Source of the DNA: Saccharothrix longispora
GTDB lineage: Bacteria; Actinomycetota; Actinomycetes; Mycobacteriales; Pseudonocardiaceae
DNA length: 64,000 nucleotides
NCBI RefSeq assembly: GCF_030852425.1
Contig: NZ_NSDM01000018.1
Span: 62,001-126,000, forward strand
Direction of reading: 5' to 3'
Positions 8,970-18,086 of this stretch are shown here, one piece after another. Under the pieces are notes generated by a model. It saw only the letters and a program-made list of their open reading frames with translations. It made no database searches and had not been told where the DNA came from. The number at the start of each line of letters is the position of its first letter. The stretch's first letter is position 1. Both the position numbers and the translations under genes were made by a program.

Positions 8970-10106
8970 ATGACCACCGGCATCCTCGCCGAGACCTGGT
9001 CGGCCGCGGACGACTACGTCATCGCCGCCTGCTGGCGTGGCCAGCACGACGCCCCGGTGGTGTTGTCCGGCGACACGAAGCTCCTGGTCGCCGGCGGCGC
9101 GGACGCCACCGGCGCGAGCCTGCGGCAGAGCGCGCTGTTCGACTTCGCGGCCGGCGAGTGGTCGGCCGCCGTCCTGCTCGGCACCGCCAGGCAGCTGCAC
9201 GCGTCGACCCTCCTGCCGGACGGCAAGGTGCTCGCCACCGGAGGGGTCGGGCCGGGTGGCGCGCCACTGGCCACGGCCGAGATCTACGACCCGGTGGCCG
9301 ACGAGTGGGCCCCGGTCGCGAACGGCATGGCGGTGGCTCGCTTCGGGCACAGCGCGACCACGCTGTCGAACGGGCTCGTGCTCGTCGCGGGCGGCAGCGG
9401 GCTGCGTGCGGGCGGCGGGGTGCTGGCACTGCGTTCCTCGGAGCTCTTCGACCCCGCCACCGGGATGTGGCAGCCGGTCGGGAAGGATATGGCCGACGCC
9501 CGCACCGGACACACCGCGGTCGCCATGGACGCCGGCAAGAAGGTGCTGGTCTGCGGCGGCAGCGTGCCACTCGGTGCCGGCCACGACGCCGACCTGGCCT
9601 TCTGCGAGCTGTACGACACGGTCGCCGGGACCTGGCAGCCGACCGCGACCATGCGCCACCCCCGCAGCGGCCACAGCGCGACCGCGCTGACCCCCACGAC
9701 CGTGCTCGTCGCCGGCGGGCGCGCACCGGGGGCGAGCGGTGACGGCTTCGACCCGTTCGCCCGCGCCACCGCCGAGGTGTACAACCTCAACGGCGAGAAG
9801 TGGACCGATACCGCCGCCATGCCGGCGGGGCGCGCCTTCCACCGCGCGGTGCCCTTCGGGCCGGACAAAGCGCTCGTGATCGGCGGCGCCGACCACCCCG
9901 ACAACGAGACCGGCTACCGCGGCGTCCTCCAGTACGCGAGCGGCACGTGGACCCCGTTCGCCGGGCTCGCCGAGGGCCGGTGGGCGTTCGCGGCTGCGGC
10001 GTCCGGAACGAAGGTGCTCGTCGCCGGCGGCATCACCCGCACCGGGCTGGCCGCCGCGACGGGGCCCGTCGAGCTCACCGCGACCGCGGAACGGAGCGAA
10101 ACGTGA
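8970..10106 (+). CDS. Kelch-repeat beta-propeller protein (operon gene D)
   Basis: 378 residues made almost entirely of Kelch repeats: LLVAGGADATG ... ALFDFAAGEWS, VLATGGVGPGG ... EIYDPVADEW, VLVAGGSG ... ELFDPATGMW, VLVCGGSVPLG ... ELYDTVAGTW, VLVAGGRAPG ... EVYNLNGEKW, ALVIGGADHPD, VLVAGGITRTG. Six or seven blades predict one complete propeller, probably a protein-binding scaffold. GGAAGGA lies 8 bases before the ATG. The repeats resemble those ending gene C, including the ATG and GG insertions between strands, so gene D probably arose by duplication or fission. Its stop overlaps the GTG of gene E in GTGA, implying translational coupling. No signal peptide. Confidence 0.85.
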   Translation: MTTGILAETWSAADDYVIAACWRGQHDAPVVLSGDTKLLVAGGADATGASLRQSALFDFAAGEWSAAVLLGTARQLHASTLLPDGKVLATGGVGPGGAPLATAEIYDPVADEWAPVANGMAVARFGHSATTLSNGLVLVAGGSGLRAGGGVLALRSSELFDPATGMWQPVGKDMADARTGHTAVAMDAGKKVLVCGGSVPLGAGHDADLAFCELYDTVAGTWQPTATMRHPRSGHSATALTPTTVLVAGGRAPGASGDGFDPFARATAEVYNLNGEKWTDTAAMPAGRAFHRAVPFGPDKALVIGGADHPDNETGYRGVLQYASGTWTPFAGLAEGRWAFAAAASGTKVLVAGGITRTGLAAATGPVELTATAERSET

Positions 10107-13100
10107 GCGGCTCCTACTCCTTCCTGCCCTGGCTGCGGACTGGGCTCACGACCAGGATCACCGGCGAGCCGGGCATCGGGCGGGCCGGCATCCCGGTCCA
10201 GCTGGAGCTGTCGGGCGACGCGTTGGAGGCAGGCGACCCGGTACCGCACCGGCTCATCGAGCAGCCGGTGCAGCTCTACGGCCCCGGCGACGTCATCGGG
10301 ATCGACCGGCGGGCCATCTCGCGGATGGAGCCACCGCCGTTCGCCACCAACTTCGAGCCGAACTACCTGGCGCACGTCGAGTTCTACGAAGAGGACTTCG
10401 CGTGGCGCTACAGCCCCGCCGCGCCGAACGCCGCGACGAAACGGCTCACCCCGTGGCTGGCGCTGATCGTGCTCTCGGCCGGTGGCGAGTCCGGCGACCC
10501 GGAGTTCGAGGACGGCTCGGGTGACGGGCCGTTGCCGTTCATCACGGTCACGGCGCCAGGAGCGTTGCCACCACCGGGAGAGCTGGGTGCGTGGGCCCAC
10601 GTCCACGTCAACGGCGTGTTGCACCAGGACCCCCAGGTCGACGACGCCACCGACATGGGCACGGTGCTGTCCAACCTCACGAAGGTGCTCCGTGACGCAC
10701 CGGACAGCGCCTGCTCCCGGCTCCTGTGCCCCCGCCACCTCGAGCCGACCACGACCTACCACGCGTTCCTGGTGCCCGCGTTCGAGACCGGCCGGCGCGC
10801 CGGGCTCGGCATGGAGCCGGGGCAGCTCCCGGCGGCGACCCCGAGCTGGGGTGTGCCGGACATGCCGGCGTCCGGCCGGCTCCCGCACTACCACCGCTGG
10901 CAGTTCACCACGAGCGCGGCAGGAGACTTCGAGTACCTGGCCCGGCTGCTGAAACCCGTCGAAGCCAAGGAACCCGTCGGACTGCGGGACGTGGACGCGC
11001 ACCAGGTGCCCGGCTTCGGCCTTCCGGAGCTCACCACACCGACCGAACCGAGCGGCGTGCTCCGGCTCGGCGGCGCGCTGCAGCTGCCCGACTCGGACGC
11101 GGTCATCGACGACTACGAGAACTGGGACAACTACCACGGGCCACAGGACCCGCCCGGCCCACCCGGTCCGCCCGACCCGCCGCGCCCGCCCTACCCGAAC
11201 CAGTGGCAGCGCGCGCTCGCCGGGTTGATCAACCTCGCCGAGGCCTACCGGCACGCGCCGGCGGTCACCGCGAACACCACGTTGTCGGCGCGGATCACGG
11301 ACCTGGCCGGTCAGGTCGACCCGGTGATCACGCCCCCGCTGTACGGGCGGTGGCACGCGCTCACCCCCACCCTGCTCACGGAGCCGGACGGGTCGCCGAA
11401 GTCGGACGAGGAGGTGCGCAACTGGGTGCACCGGCTCAACCTCGACCCCCGGCACCGGGTCGCCGCGCACTTCGGCACCAAGGTGGTCCAGGCGCGGCAG
11501 GAGGAGCTGATGGACGCCGCCTGGCAGCAGCTCGGCGAGGCACGGCGGGCGAACGCCTGGATCAGGGCCGCGCAGCTGGCCAGGGAGGTCGGCAACATCC
11601 TGCACGGCAAGCACATCAAATCCCGGAGCGGCGTGGCCCAACCCGCCGCCCGGACCGCGGCCGAGCCGCTGCCGTCCGGCAGGGCGCTGACGCTCACCGC
11701 ACCCGCCCACCCCACCGTCCTCGACCATCCGGACGCGACACTGGTGGCGGCCGAACCGGAAGAGGTGCTGGCCGTCGGGTTCAAGGTGGCGCAGAGCCGG
11801 GTCGCGAGGGCGCCGGTGTCACCGACCATGCGCCGCATCACCCGGCCTGGTGGCCGGCTGATGCGGACACTGGGCACGTCGCTGGACACCCTCCTCGCCC
11901 GCATCGACGCCGAGGAGGTCGCCGCGGCACCCTCGCCGGAGGAGGCGCCACCCGGCCTCGTCACCGCGTCCCGGCTGGGCGGCCGGGTGTCGTTCCGGGT
12001 AACGGCGGCGGCGAGCCGACCTGAGCTGGGGGTCGCGACCACCACCAGCGCCGTGCTGACCGGCCTCGCGGCCGACCGGACGGTCATGAAGAAGATCGTC
12101 ACGGCGGTGAACCTGCCCGCCCGGCTCGCGCCGCAGGCCGGCGAGCTGACCGAGGTGATGGCCTACCCGAGGTTCGACACACCGATGTACACCGAGTTGC
12201 TCAAGATGGGGACGGACACCTTCGTGCCCAACCTCGGGCTGCTCCCGCCGAACTCGGTGACCCTGCTGGAGAACAACCGCCGCTTCATCGAGTCCTACCT
12301 CGTCGGCCTCAACCACGAGATGGCACGCGAACTGCTGTGGCGGGAGTACCCGACCGACCAGCGCGGCACGCCGTTCCGGCAGTTCTGGGACCCGCGCCCG
12401 GCGCTGCCCCGGCCCAAGGAGACGGCCGCGGCCCGGCGTGAGCGGCTCTACGACATCCCACCCGTCCACGACTGGGGGAGGAAAGCGCTCCTGGGCCACA
12501 ACCCCAACCCGAAACCGGAACCGGGGGACCCGCCGCCGAAGAACGACCTCGTGCTGGTGATCCGAGGCGAGCTGCTGCGGAAGTACCCGACCGCGGCGGT
12601 CTACGCGCACAAGGCCGCGTGGCCGGACGCGCCCGGCCAACCCGGCGTTCCCGACATGAGCGGTGAGCGGACGCCGGCGCCGCTGCCGGAGAACGTCGAC
12701 CCGCCGCCGGAACTGATCCGGCTGCCGATCTACGAGGCCAAGGTCGAGCCGGACATCTACCTGCTCGGCTTCGACCTGGACGCCGACGAGGCCCGGGGCG
12801 GGAACGGCGATCTCGGCTGGTTCTTCGTGCTGGAGGAACGGCCGGGTGACCCGAGGTTCGGGCTCGACGAGGACCAGCCGGGTGAGCAGACGGAGGTCGA
12901 GGTGTGGAACGACCTCTCCTGGGGCAAGGTCGATCCGGCCCCGGGGCACGGCTTCATCCGGTTCGACGGGGGCGTCACCGTCGGACTCGACGACTTCAAC
13001 GGCGACGAGGACGACCCGGAGAAGGCACTGCAACGCGAAGACGACGAGCAGATCCCGCAGTGGCACCCGAACGTCAGCGCCGCGGACGTCGCCTACATCC

Positions 13101-13171
13101 TCTTCCAGGCCCCCGTGCTGGTGGCCATGCACGCACAGGAGATGCTGCCGGATGCCCCCACTCAGCCTTGA
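10103..13171 (+). CDS. Conserved large protein of unknown function (operon gene E)
   Basis: 1022 residues from a GTG that overlaps the stop of the Kelch gene; the upstream extension of this frame lies inside that gene and is excluded. The N-terminal third has highly constrained blocks (YSFLPWLRTGLTT; VQLYGPGDVIGIDRRAI; TNFEPNYLAHVEFYEEDFAW; WAHVHVNGVLH). A Pro-rich hinge (PPGPPGPPDPPRPPYP, about residues 349-364) follows, then a helical middle and a C-terminal part with DIYLLGFDLDADEARG and GWFFVLEERPGDPRFGLDED. I recall similar hypothetical proteins beside genes like C, D, F and G in other bacteria but know no function. It has no catalytic motif, signal peptide or TM helix. Its last 20 bases overlap the next gene. 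Confidence 0.7.
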   Translation: MSGSYSFLPWLRTGLTTRITGEPGIGRAGIPVQLELSGDALEAGDPVPHRLIEQPVQLYGPGDVIGIDRRAISRMEPPPFATNFEPNYLAHVEFYEEDFAWRYSPAAPNAATKRLTPWLALIVLSAGGESGDPEFEDGSGDGPLPFITVTAPGALPPPGELGAWAHVHVNGVLHQDPQVDDATDMGTVLSNLTKVLRDAPDSACSRLLCPRHLEPTTTYHAFLVPAFETGRRAGLGMEPGQLPAATPSWGVPDMPASGRLPHYHRWQFTTSAAGDFEYLARLLKPVEAKEPVGLRDVDAHQVPGFGLPELTTPTEPSGVLRLGGALQLPDSDAVIDDYENWDNYHGPQDPPGPPGPPDPPRPPYPNQWQRALAGLINLAEAYRHAPAVTANTTLSARITDLAGQVDPVITPPLYGRWHALTPTLLTEPDGSPKSDEEVRNWVHRLNLDPRHRVAAHFGTKVVQARQEELMDAAWQQLGEARRANAWIRAAQLAREVGNILHGKHIKSRSGVAQPAARTAAEPLPSGRALTLTAPAHPTVLDHPDATLVAAEPEEVLAVGFKVAQSRVARAPVSPTMRRITRPGGRLMRTLGTSLDTLLARIDAEEVAAAPSPEEAPPGLVTASRLGGRVSFRVTAAASRPELGVATTTSAVLTGLAADRTVMKKIVTAVNLPARLAPQAGELTEVMAYPRFDTPMYTELLKMGTDTFVPNLGLLPPNSVTLLENNRRFIESYLVGLNHEMARELLWREYPTDQRGTPFRQFWDPRPALPRPKETAAARRERLYDIPPVHDWGRKALLGHNPNPKPEPGDPPPKNDLVLVIRGELLRKYPTAAVYAHKAAWPDAPGQPGVPDMSGERTPAPLPENVDPPPELIRLPIYEAKVEPDIYLLGFDLDADEARGGNGDLGWFFVLEERPGDPRFGLDEDQPGEQTEVEVWNDLSWGKVDPAPGHGFIRFDGGVTVGLDDFNGDEDDPEKALQREDDEQIPQWHPNVSAADVAYILFQAPVLVAMHAQEMLPDAPTQP

Positions 13172-16100
13172 CTTCCCGGTGCTGCTGGGGCCGGTCCGGG
13201 TCGAGACCCGCTTCACGCAGACCGAGCTGCTGGTCCGGGTGTTCCCCGACGAGTGGTCGGTCAACAAGCTCGAACCACGCCCGACCAGGGCGGAGCTCAC
13301 CGCGCTCGACGCGTACTGGGTCGCGTTGTGGGCCTCCGGTGGCTCGCCGGTCGGCGAGCAGGCCGCCTGGCACGAGCTGATCGCCCGCATCCCGGCCGGG
13401 CGTGCCGGTTGGCTGCTCCAGACCCACACACCGGTCAACCCCGGCGAGCGCCCGCTCGACGTGCCGGCCGGCACGATGGTGCTCGTCGTCGTGAGCCGGC
13501 AGGCACTTCCCGAGGGTGACCGGCAGGCCGCGACCAAGTACTGGACGGCAGTGTGGCGTGCACACGGTGACCAGACGAAACTGCGCCAAGCCGAGATCAC
13601 GTTGCTCGCCGACGTCGGGGCGACGAAGGCGACCGCGATCAAAGCCCGCCGACCGTCCGGTGTGGACAACGCACCCGCGACACCCGGCGACGCCGTGGTG
13701 GTGGCGCACCTCGTGCTGCCGGCGCCGGCCGCGAACCAGATCGCGCCGGAGTCCTGGACCGTGGCGGCCACCGCGACACTGCTGCCCGACCGGTTCACCG
13801 TGTTCGGGTACGTCGGCAACACCCTCGTGTTCTCGAAAACCGGAGGAGCCGTGCGCCAGGGCCTCGCGGTGAGCCCGAACCCGGCCGAGCCCGCCGCGAC
13901 CCAACTGCGGATCGACGAGACCACCGGCGCACTGTTCGTGCCACCCGCGCTGCGCTGGCTGACCGACTTCGACGAGGCCGTCATCGCCGGTATGGGCATG
14001 CGGATCCCACTGCAGGACGGTTTCCGCGACGGCGTCGACCGGCTGGTCGTGCTCGGGCTCCGCGAGCAGGCGACACCGACGCAGACCGCGACCGCGTTCG
14101 GCACCCTGCTCGCCGACCAGCTGCACAGCGCCACCGGGCTCAGCTTCCTGCCGCAGGGCACGCCGACGAACAACTCCGAGGAACGGTCCGCCGGCCAGGA
14201 CCCGAGGACCGAGGCGGAAGCCGGGCTGTCGACGGTGGCGGGGTTCGCCGCCGCGGCGGTCGACTGGACCACCAAGACCGACGGGGAGTGGTTCGCCGAG
14301 CTGCTCGGCCTCGACCCCGCCGTGCTGTCCGGGGTACCGAACGCGGACGGCCTCGACCGGCGGGACGCGCGGGCCGCGCACACGGCCCTGTGGCCGGCGA
14401 CCTGGGGCTACTTCCTGCCGGCACTGCTCGACGGCGTGCTCACCGGTGAACAGCTCGCGCAGACCCGGGAGTTCTTCCTCGCCCACGTGTCCGGCCGGGG
14501 ACCGCTGCCCGCCGTGAAGATCGGTCGCCAGCCGTACGGGATCCTGCCGACGACCGTGTTCTCCCGGCTCGCTTGGCCGGCGTCGGCAACGCACCGGATC
14601 GCGCTGAACGCCGTGCTGAAGGACGTGGCGCAGGACTGGCACATCGCGCTCGAACACGTCGTCAGCCTCGGCAACCCCGGCGAGGACCTGCACCAGACAC
14701 TGCTCGACATCCTCGCGCTGCACCCGACGTCGGCCGAGTACCGGATCCGCTTCGCGCAGGGGGTGGCGGAGCTCGCCGAGCAGGAGGCCACCACACCCGT
14801 CCGCGAGCTGCTCGCCAGGCTCGGCCGGCCGGACGTCACGCCGGAGCTGCTCCAGCAGGTGTTCGCGGACGGGGCCGAACCACTGACCCTGCCGGTGGTC
14901 GACGACCGGCCGTTGTCCGAGACGGCCCTCGTCCGGCCCTACACCACCGATAACCGCGACTACCTGACCTGGCTCGTCGAGAGCGACCCCGACACCATCC
15001 TGAACGAGCTGGGCTTCGCCGACGACCAGCCGCCGTCGGCGCTGCTGTACCTGCTCGCCCGGCACGCGGTCCTGTCCTCCGCGAATGGAACGGTACCGGC
15101 GGACCTGGCCCAGGCACTCACGATCCTGTCCACGCTGCCCACCGGGAAGCTGGAGCGGGTGTTCGCGGAGCACCTCGACTGCGCCACCTACCGCCTTGAC
15201 GCGTGGCGGCTCGGGCTGGTCAACGAGCGGCTGGCCGAGCTGCGGCACGGCCAGGACGGGACCGCGACGCCGGTCCGCGGCCTGCACCTGGGTGCCTACG
15301 GCTGGCTCGAACACGTCACCAGGAACACCGACCCGGTGGACATGGTAGACGTGCCGTCCGACCTCACGGGGCTGTTCGGCGCCGCCAAGCTCCCGCGCGA
15401 CAGGAACAACGGCGGGTACGTCCACACCCCCTCGCCCGCGCACGCCCGCACCGCCGCGGTACTGCGTGCCGGTTACCTCGCCAACGCCGACGAGTCGACA
15501 CCGAACGCGTTCGCGGTCAACCTCAGCTCCGAACGCGTCCGGCTCGCCATGACCATCGGTGACGGCATGCGCCAGGGCCAGTCGCTCGGCGCGTTGCTCG
15601 GCTACCGCTTCGAACGCGGGCTGCACGACCGCGCCATCGGGCTGGACGAGTACATCGCGGGCCTGCGCCTGAAGTTCCCGTTGCGCGCCAACAAGATCCC
15701 CGAGACGAAGCTGGAGCCGGACGACCCGGCGGCGCCGAAGACCGTCGAGCAGGTCGAGGCACGCAACGTGATCGACGGACTTGCCCTGCTGCGCCGCGCG
15801 AACGCGCTGCGGGACGACGCACCGCCGGACGTGGAGCACCCGGACGACTACCCGTTCGGCTTCACCGACCTGAAAAAGGCCGACGCCGCCACGGTCGGCC
15901 ACATCCGGGCGGAGGTGAACGCACTGCGCAACACACTGGACGCGGTGGCGGACGTGGCCGTCGCGGAAGGCACCCACCAGGCACTGCAGGGCAACACCGA
16001 GCGCGCGTCCTCGGCACTCGACGCGTACGCCAAGGAAGGGCTCCCACCCGCACCGTCGGTGATCGAGACACCCCGCAGCGGGACCACCCTCACCCACCGG

Positions 16101-18086
16101 TTGGCCCTGCAACTCACGCCGAACCTCGATCCGGACCACGGCGCACCGCTGCTCGGCCACAACAAGCCCAGGGCACAGGCCGAGCCGTCGGTCAACGACT
16201 GGCTGCCCACGGTGCTGCCGAAACCGCAGGACGTCGCGGCACGGGTGACTTGGCTCGACGAGGACGGCGTCGAACACAGCCACGTCGTCACCCAGGCCGA
16301 CGCCGGCCTGGCGCCGATCGACCTGCTGTGGGCGTTGCGCCCGGCGGACCAAGCCGCGATGACCGACCTCGACGACCGGATCATCGGCGTGGTCGTCGAC
16401 GAGGCGGACCCTCGACCGGACATCGAGCTCCACATCGACTACACGAGCAGGGTCAAGGGCAAGGTCACCTTCTTCGAGGTCTCCCCGCTGGTCGCGGCCG
16501 TGCGCACGCTGCTGACGACGTCCCGGCCGCTGCGCCAGAGCGACCTCGTGCCCGCCGCCGGGCCCACGTCGGTGGACCGTGCCGCGGATGACGCGATAGT
16601 CCTGTCGAAGAAGCGTCCGGTCGCCGTGCTGGCGTCCATGACCGGCCTGATCGAGGTCGTGGCCCAGTACGTCGAGGAGCTCGGCGAGCTGTACCCGGAA
16701 GGTGCGCCGCCCGCGCTGTCCACGGTGGTGGACAAGATCGACGACTTCCTGACCGGGTACGCGAACCTCGCGGTGAGCGCGAGCGGGTTCGGCCTGGTGC
16801 GCAGCGGCTGGGGTGAGCTCACGCTGTGGCGGCACGGGGTGTTCGCCGACCTCCTGGAAGCGGTCGCCGTGCTGGCCACCAGGATGGCCGACGCGCTCGC
16901 CGAGGCGAACGTGCTGATCGAGCAGGAGGACGACCTGCCACAAAACCCGGTCGAGCCCCGGTTCCAGCTGCTGGAGAAGGCGGAGCGGCTGCTCACCACC
17001 AAACCGGGGCCACGCACCGACAACGTGCTGCAGATGCGCAGCCGAGTACGCAGCCTCCGCAACACCTTCACCAACGAGGTCAACGGGCTCAACCAGGTGG
17101 CGGGCACCAACCGGACGACGTTGAGCGGCCTGTTCGAGCTCGTCGCGAACCGGCTGCCGCCCGCCGACTTCGACCCGCAGGGCCTCGACCTGACCCCGTT
17201 CCGGGACCGCGTGGTGACCTTCGGCGCGGACCTGCTGGCACGGGCGAACAAGCTGGCGGAGGAGCTGACCGCGCGGCGCATCGCCGCGAACGCGGCACTG
17301 CAGCTCTACGACACGGCGCCGCCCGGCCCCGACCGGGTCCGCGCCGGCACCGACGCGCTGAAGGCACTGCTCGGCGAGGACGTCTTGTCGGTGCCCGAGT
17401 TCACCCCGCCCGGCCCGGTCATCGACCAGTGGCGCAAGGCGCGCGACGACAGCGAGGACCTGGTCGGGCACCTCGAGTCCACCCGGGACTTCCCGGTCGA
17501 CGACTGGCTGCACGGAATGGCACGGGTGCGGGAGAAGCCGAGGTTGTGGGAGCAGGTCGTGGTGCTCTCCGACGCGCTGCTCGGTCCGGGCGGGCTGCTC
17601 GGCGTCGGCCTGCCCAACCGGAAGGACCCGGAACTGTCGCCGATCCAGCTGCCCTACGTCGAGGGCGACCACTGGCTCGGCATGGAGTTCGCCAACGATC
17701 CCGCGCTGCCCGACCAGCTCGACCAGGACCGGCTGCTGTTCACCGCGCACTACGCGGCCGGGCTGGGCCACGAGCGGCAATGCGGGCTGCTGCTGGACGA
17801 GTGGACCGAGGTGATCCCCGCCGAACGGGAGACCACCGGTGTCGCCGTGCACCACAACGGACCCGACGCCGAGCCACCGCAGGCGATGTTGCTGGTCGTG
17901 CCGCCAGATCGGGTGCCCGGCGGGCAGTGGGCGACCGCCGACCTCGTCGACGCGGTCACCGAGACGTTCGAGATGGCGAAGACCCGCGCGGTCGAGCCGG
18001 CACACCTCGGTGCGACGGCGTTCGCGCACCTCCTGCCGGCGACCGTGCTGTCGGGTCCCCAGAACACCCGGAGGGCCGGCCGATGA
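13152..18086 (+). CDS. Conserved 1644-residue protein of unknown function (operon gene F)
   Basis: Starts at an ATG at 13152, 20 bases inside the end of gene E, with a start (PPLSLDFPVLLGPVRVETRF) that looks like a genuine N-terminus. Constrained motifs include SFLPQGTPTNNSEE, PAVKIGRQPYGILP, RGLHLGAYGWLEHV, GGYVHTPSPAHARTAAVLRA, FAVNLSSERVRLAM and GALLGYRFERGLHDRAIG. These are the sort of unbroken blocks kept in large structural proteins. The C-terminal part is more helical (EEQEDDLPQ-like, with many Ala/Arg/Glu). There is no signal peptide, TM helix or nucleotide-binding motif. It is the largest gene of the operon and its stop overlaps the start of gene G in ATGA. I do not recognise a function. 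Confidence 0.7.
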   Translation: MPPLSLDFPVLLGPVRVETRFTQTELLVRVFPDEWSVNKLEPRPTRAELTALDAYWVALWASGGSPVGEQAAWHELIARIPAGRAGWLLQTHTPVNPGERPLDVPAGTMVLVVVSRQALPEGDRQAATKYWTAVWRAHGDQTKLRQAEITLLADVGATKATAIKARRPSGVDNAPATPGDAVVVAHLVLPAPAANQIAPESWTVAATATLLPDRFTVFGYVGNTLVFSKTGGAVRQGLAVSPNPAEPAATQLRIDETTGALFVPPALRWLTDFDEAVIAGMGMRIPLQDGFRDGVDRLVVLGLREQATPTQTATAFGTLLADQLHSATGLSFLPQGTPTNNSEERSAGQDPRTEAEAGLSTVAGFAAAAVDWTTKTDGEWFAELLGLDPAVLSGVPNADGLDRRDARAAHTALWPATWGYFLPALLDGVLTGEQLAQTREFFLAHVSGRGPLPAVKIGRQPYGILPTTVFSRLAWPASATHRIALNAVLKDVAQDWHIALEHVVSLGNPGEDLHQTLLDILALHPTSAEYRIRFAQGVAELAEQEATTPVRELLARLGRPDVTPELLQQVFADGAEPLTLPVVDDRPLSETALVRPYTTDNRDYLTWLVESDPDTILNELGFADDQPPSALLYLLARHAVLSSANGTVPADLAQALTILSTLPTGKLERVFAEHLDCATYRLDAWRLGLVNERLAELRHGQDGTATPVRGLHLGAYGWLEHVTRNTDPVDMVDVPSDLTGLFGAAKLPRDRNNGGYVHTPSPAHARTAAVLRAGYLANADESTPNAFAVNLSSERVRLAMTIGDGMRQGQSLGALLGYRFERGLHDRAIGLDEYIAGLRLKFPLRANKIPETKLEPDDPAAPKTVEQVEARNVIDGLALLRRANALRDDAPPDVEHPDDYPFGFTDLKKADAATVGHIRAEVNALRNTLDAVADVAVAEGTHQALQGNTERASSALDAYAKEGLPPAPSVIETPRSGTTLTHRLALQLTPNLDPDHGAPLLGHNKPRAQAEPSVNDWLPTVLPKPQDVAARVTWLDEDGVEHSHVVTQADAGLAPIDLLWALRPADQAAMTDLDDRIIGVVVDEADPRPDIELHIDYTSRVKGKVTFFEVSPLVAAVRTLLTTSRPLRQSDLVPAAGPTSVDRAADDAIVLSKKRPVAVLASMTGLIEVVAQYVEELGELYPEGAPPALSTVVDKIDDFLTGYANLAVSASGFGLVRSGWGELTLWRHGVFADLLEAVAVLATRMADALAEANVLIEQEDDLPQNPVEPRFQLLEKAERLLTTKPGPRTDNVLQMRSRVRSLRNTFTNEVNGLNQVAGTNRTTLSGLFELVANRLPPADFDPQGLDLTPFRDRVVTFGADLLARANKLAEELTARRIAANAALQLYDTAPPGPDRVRAGTDALKALLGEDVLSVPEFTPPGPVIDQWRKARDDSEDLVGHLESTRDFPVDDWLHGMARVREKPRLWEQVVVLSDALLGPGGLLGVGLPNRKDPELSPIQLPYVEGDHWLGMEFANDPALPDQLDQDRLLFTAHYAAGLGHERQCGLLLDEWTEVIPAERETTGVAVHHNGPDAEPPQAMLLVVPPDRVPGGQWATADLVDAVTETFEMAKTRAVEPAHLGATAFAHLLPATVLSGPQNTRRAGR

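Noticed and set aside
5080-8973. 1297-residue plus-strand frame overlapping the giant beta-rich gene
   Set aside because: Low-complexity R/G/P/A composition; it is the other-frame shadow of gene C.
13074-18029. 1651-residue minus-strand frame antisense to gene F
   Set aside because: Composition typical of antisense GC-rich DNA; no start signal and no motif, while gene F has clear conserved blocks.
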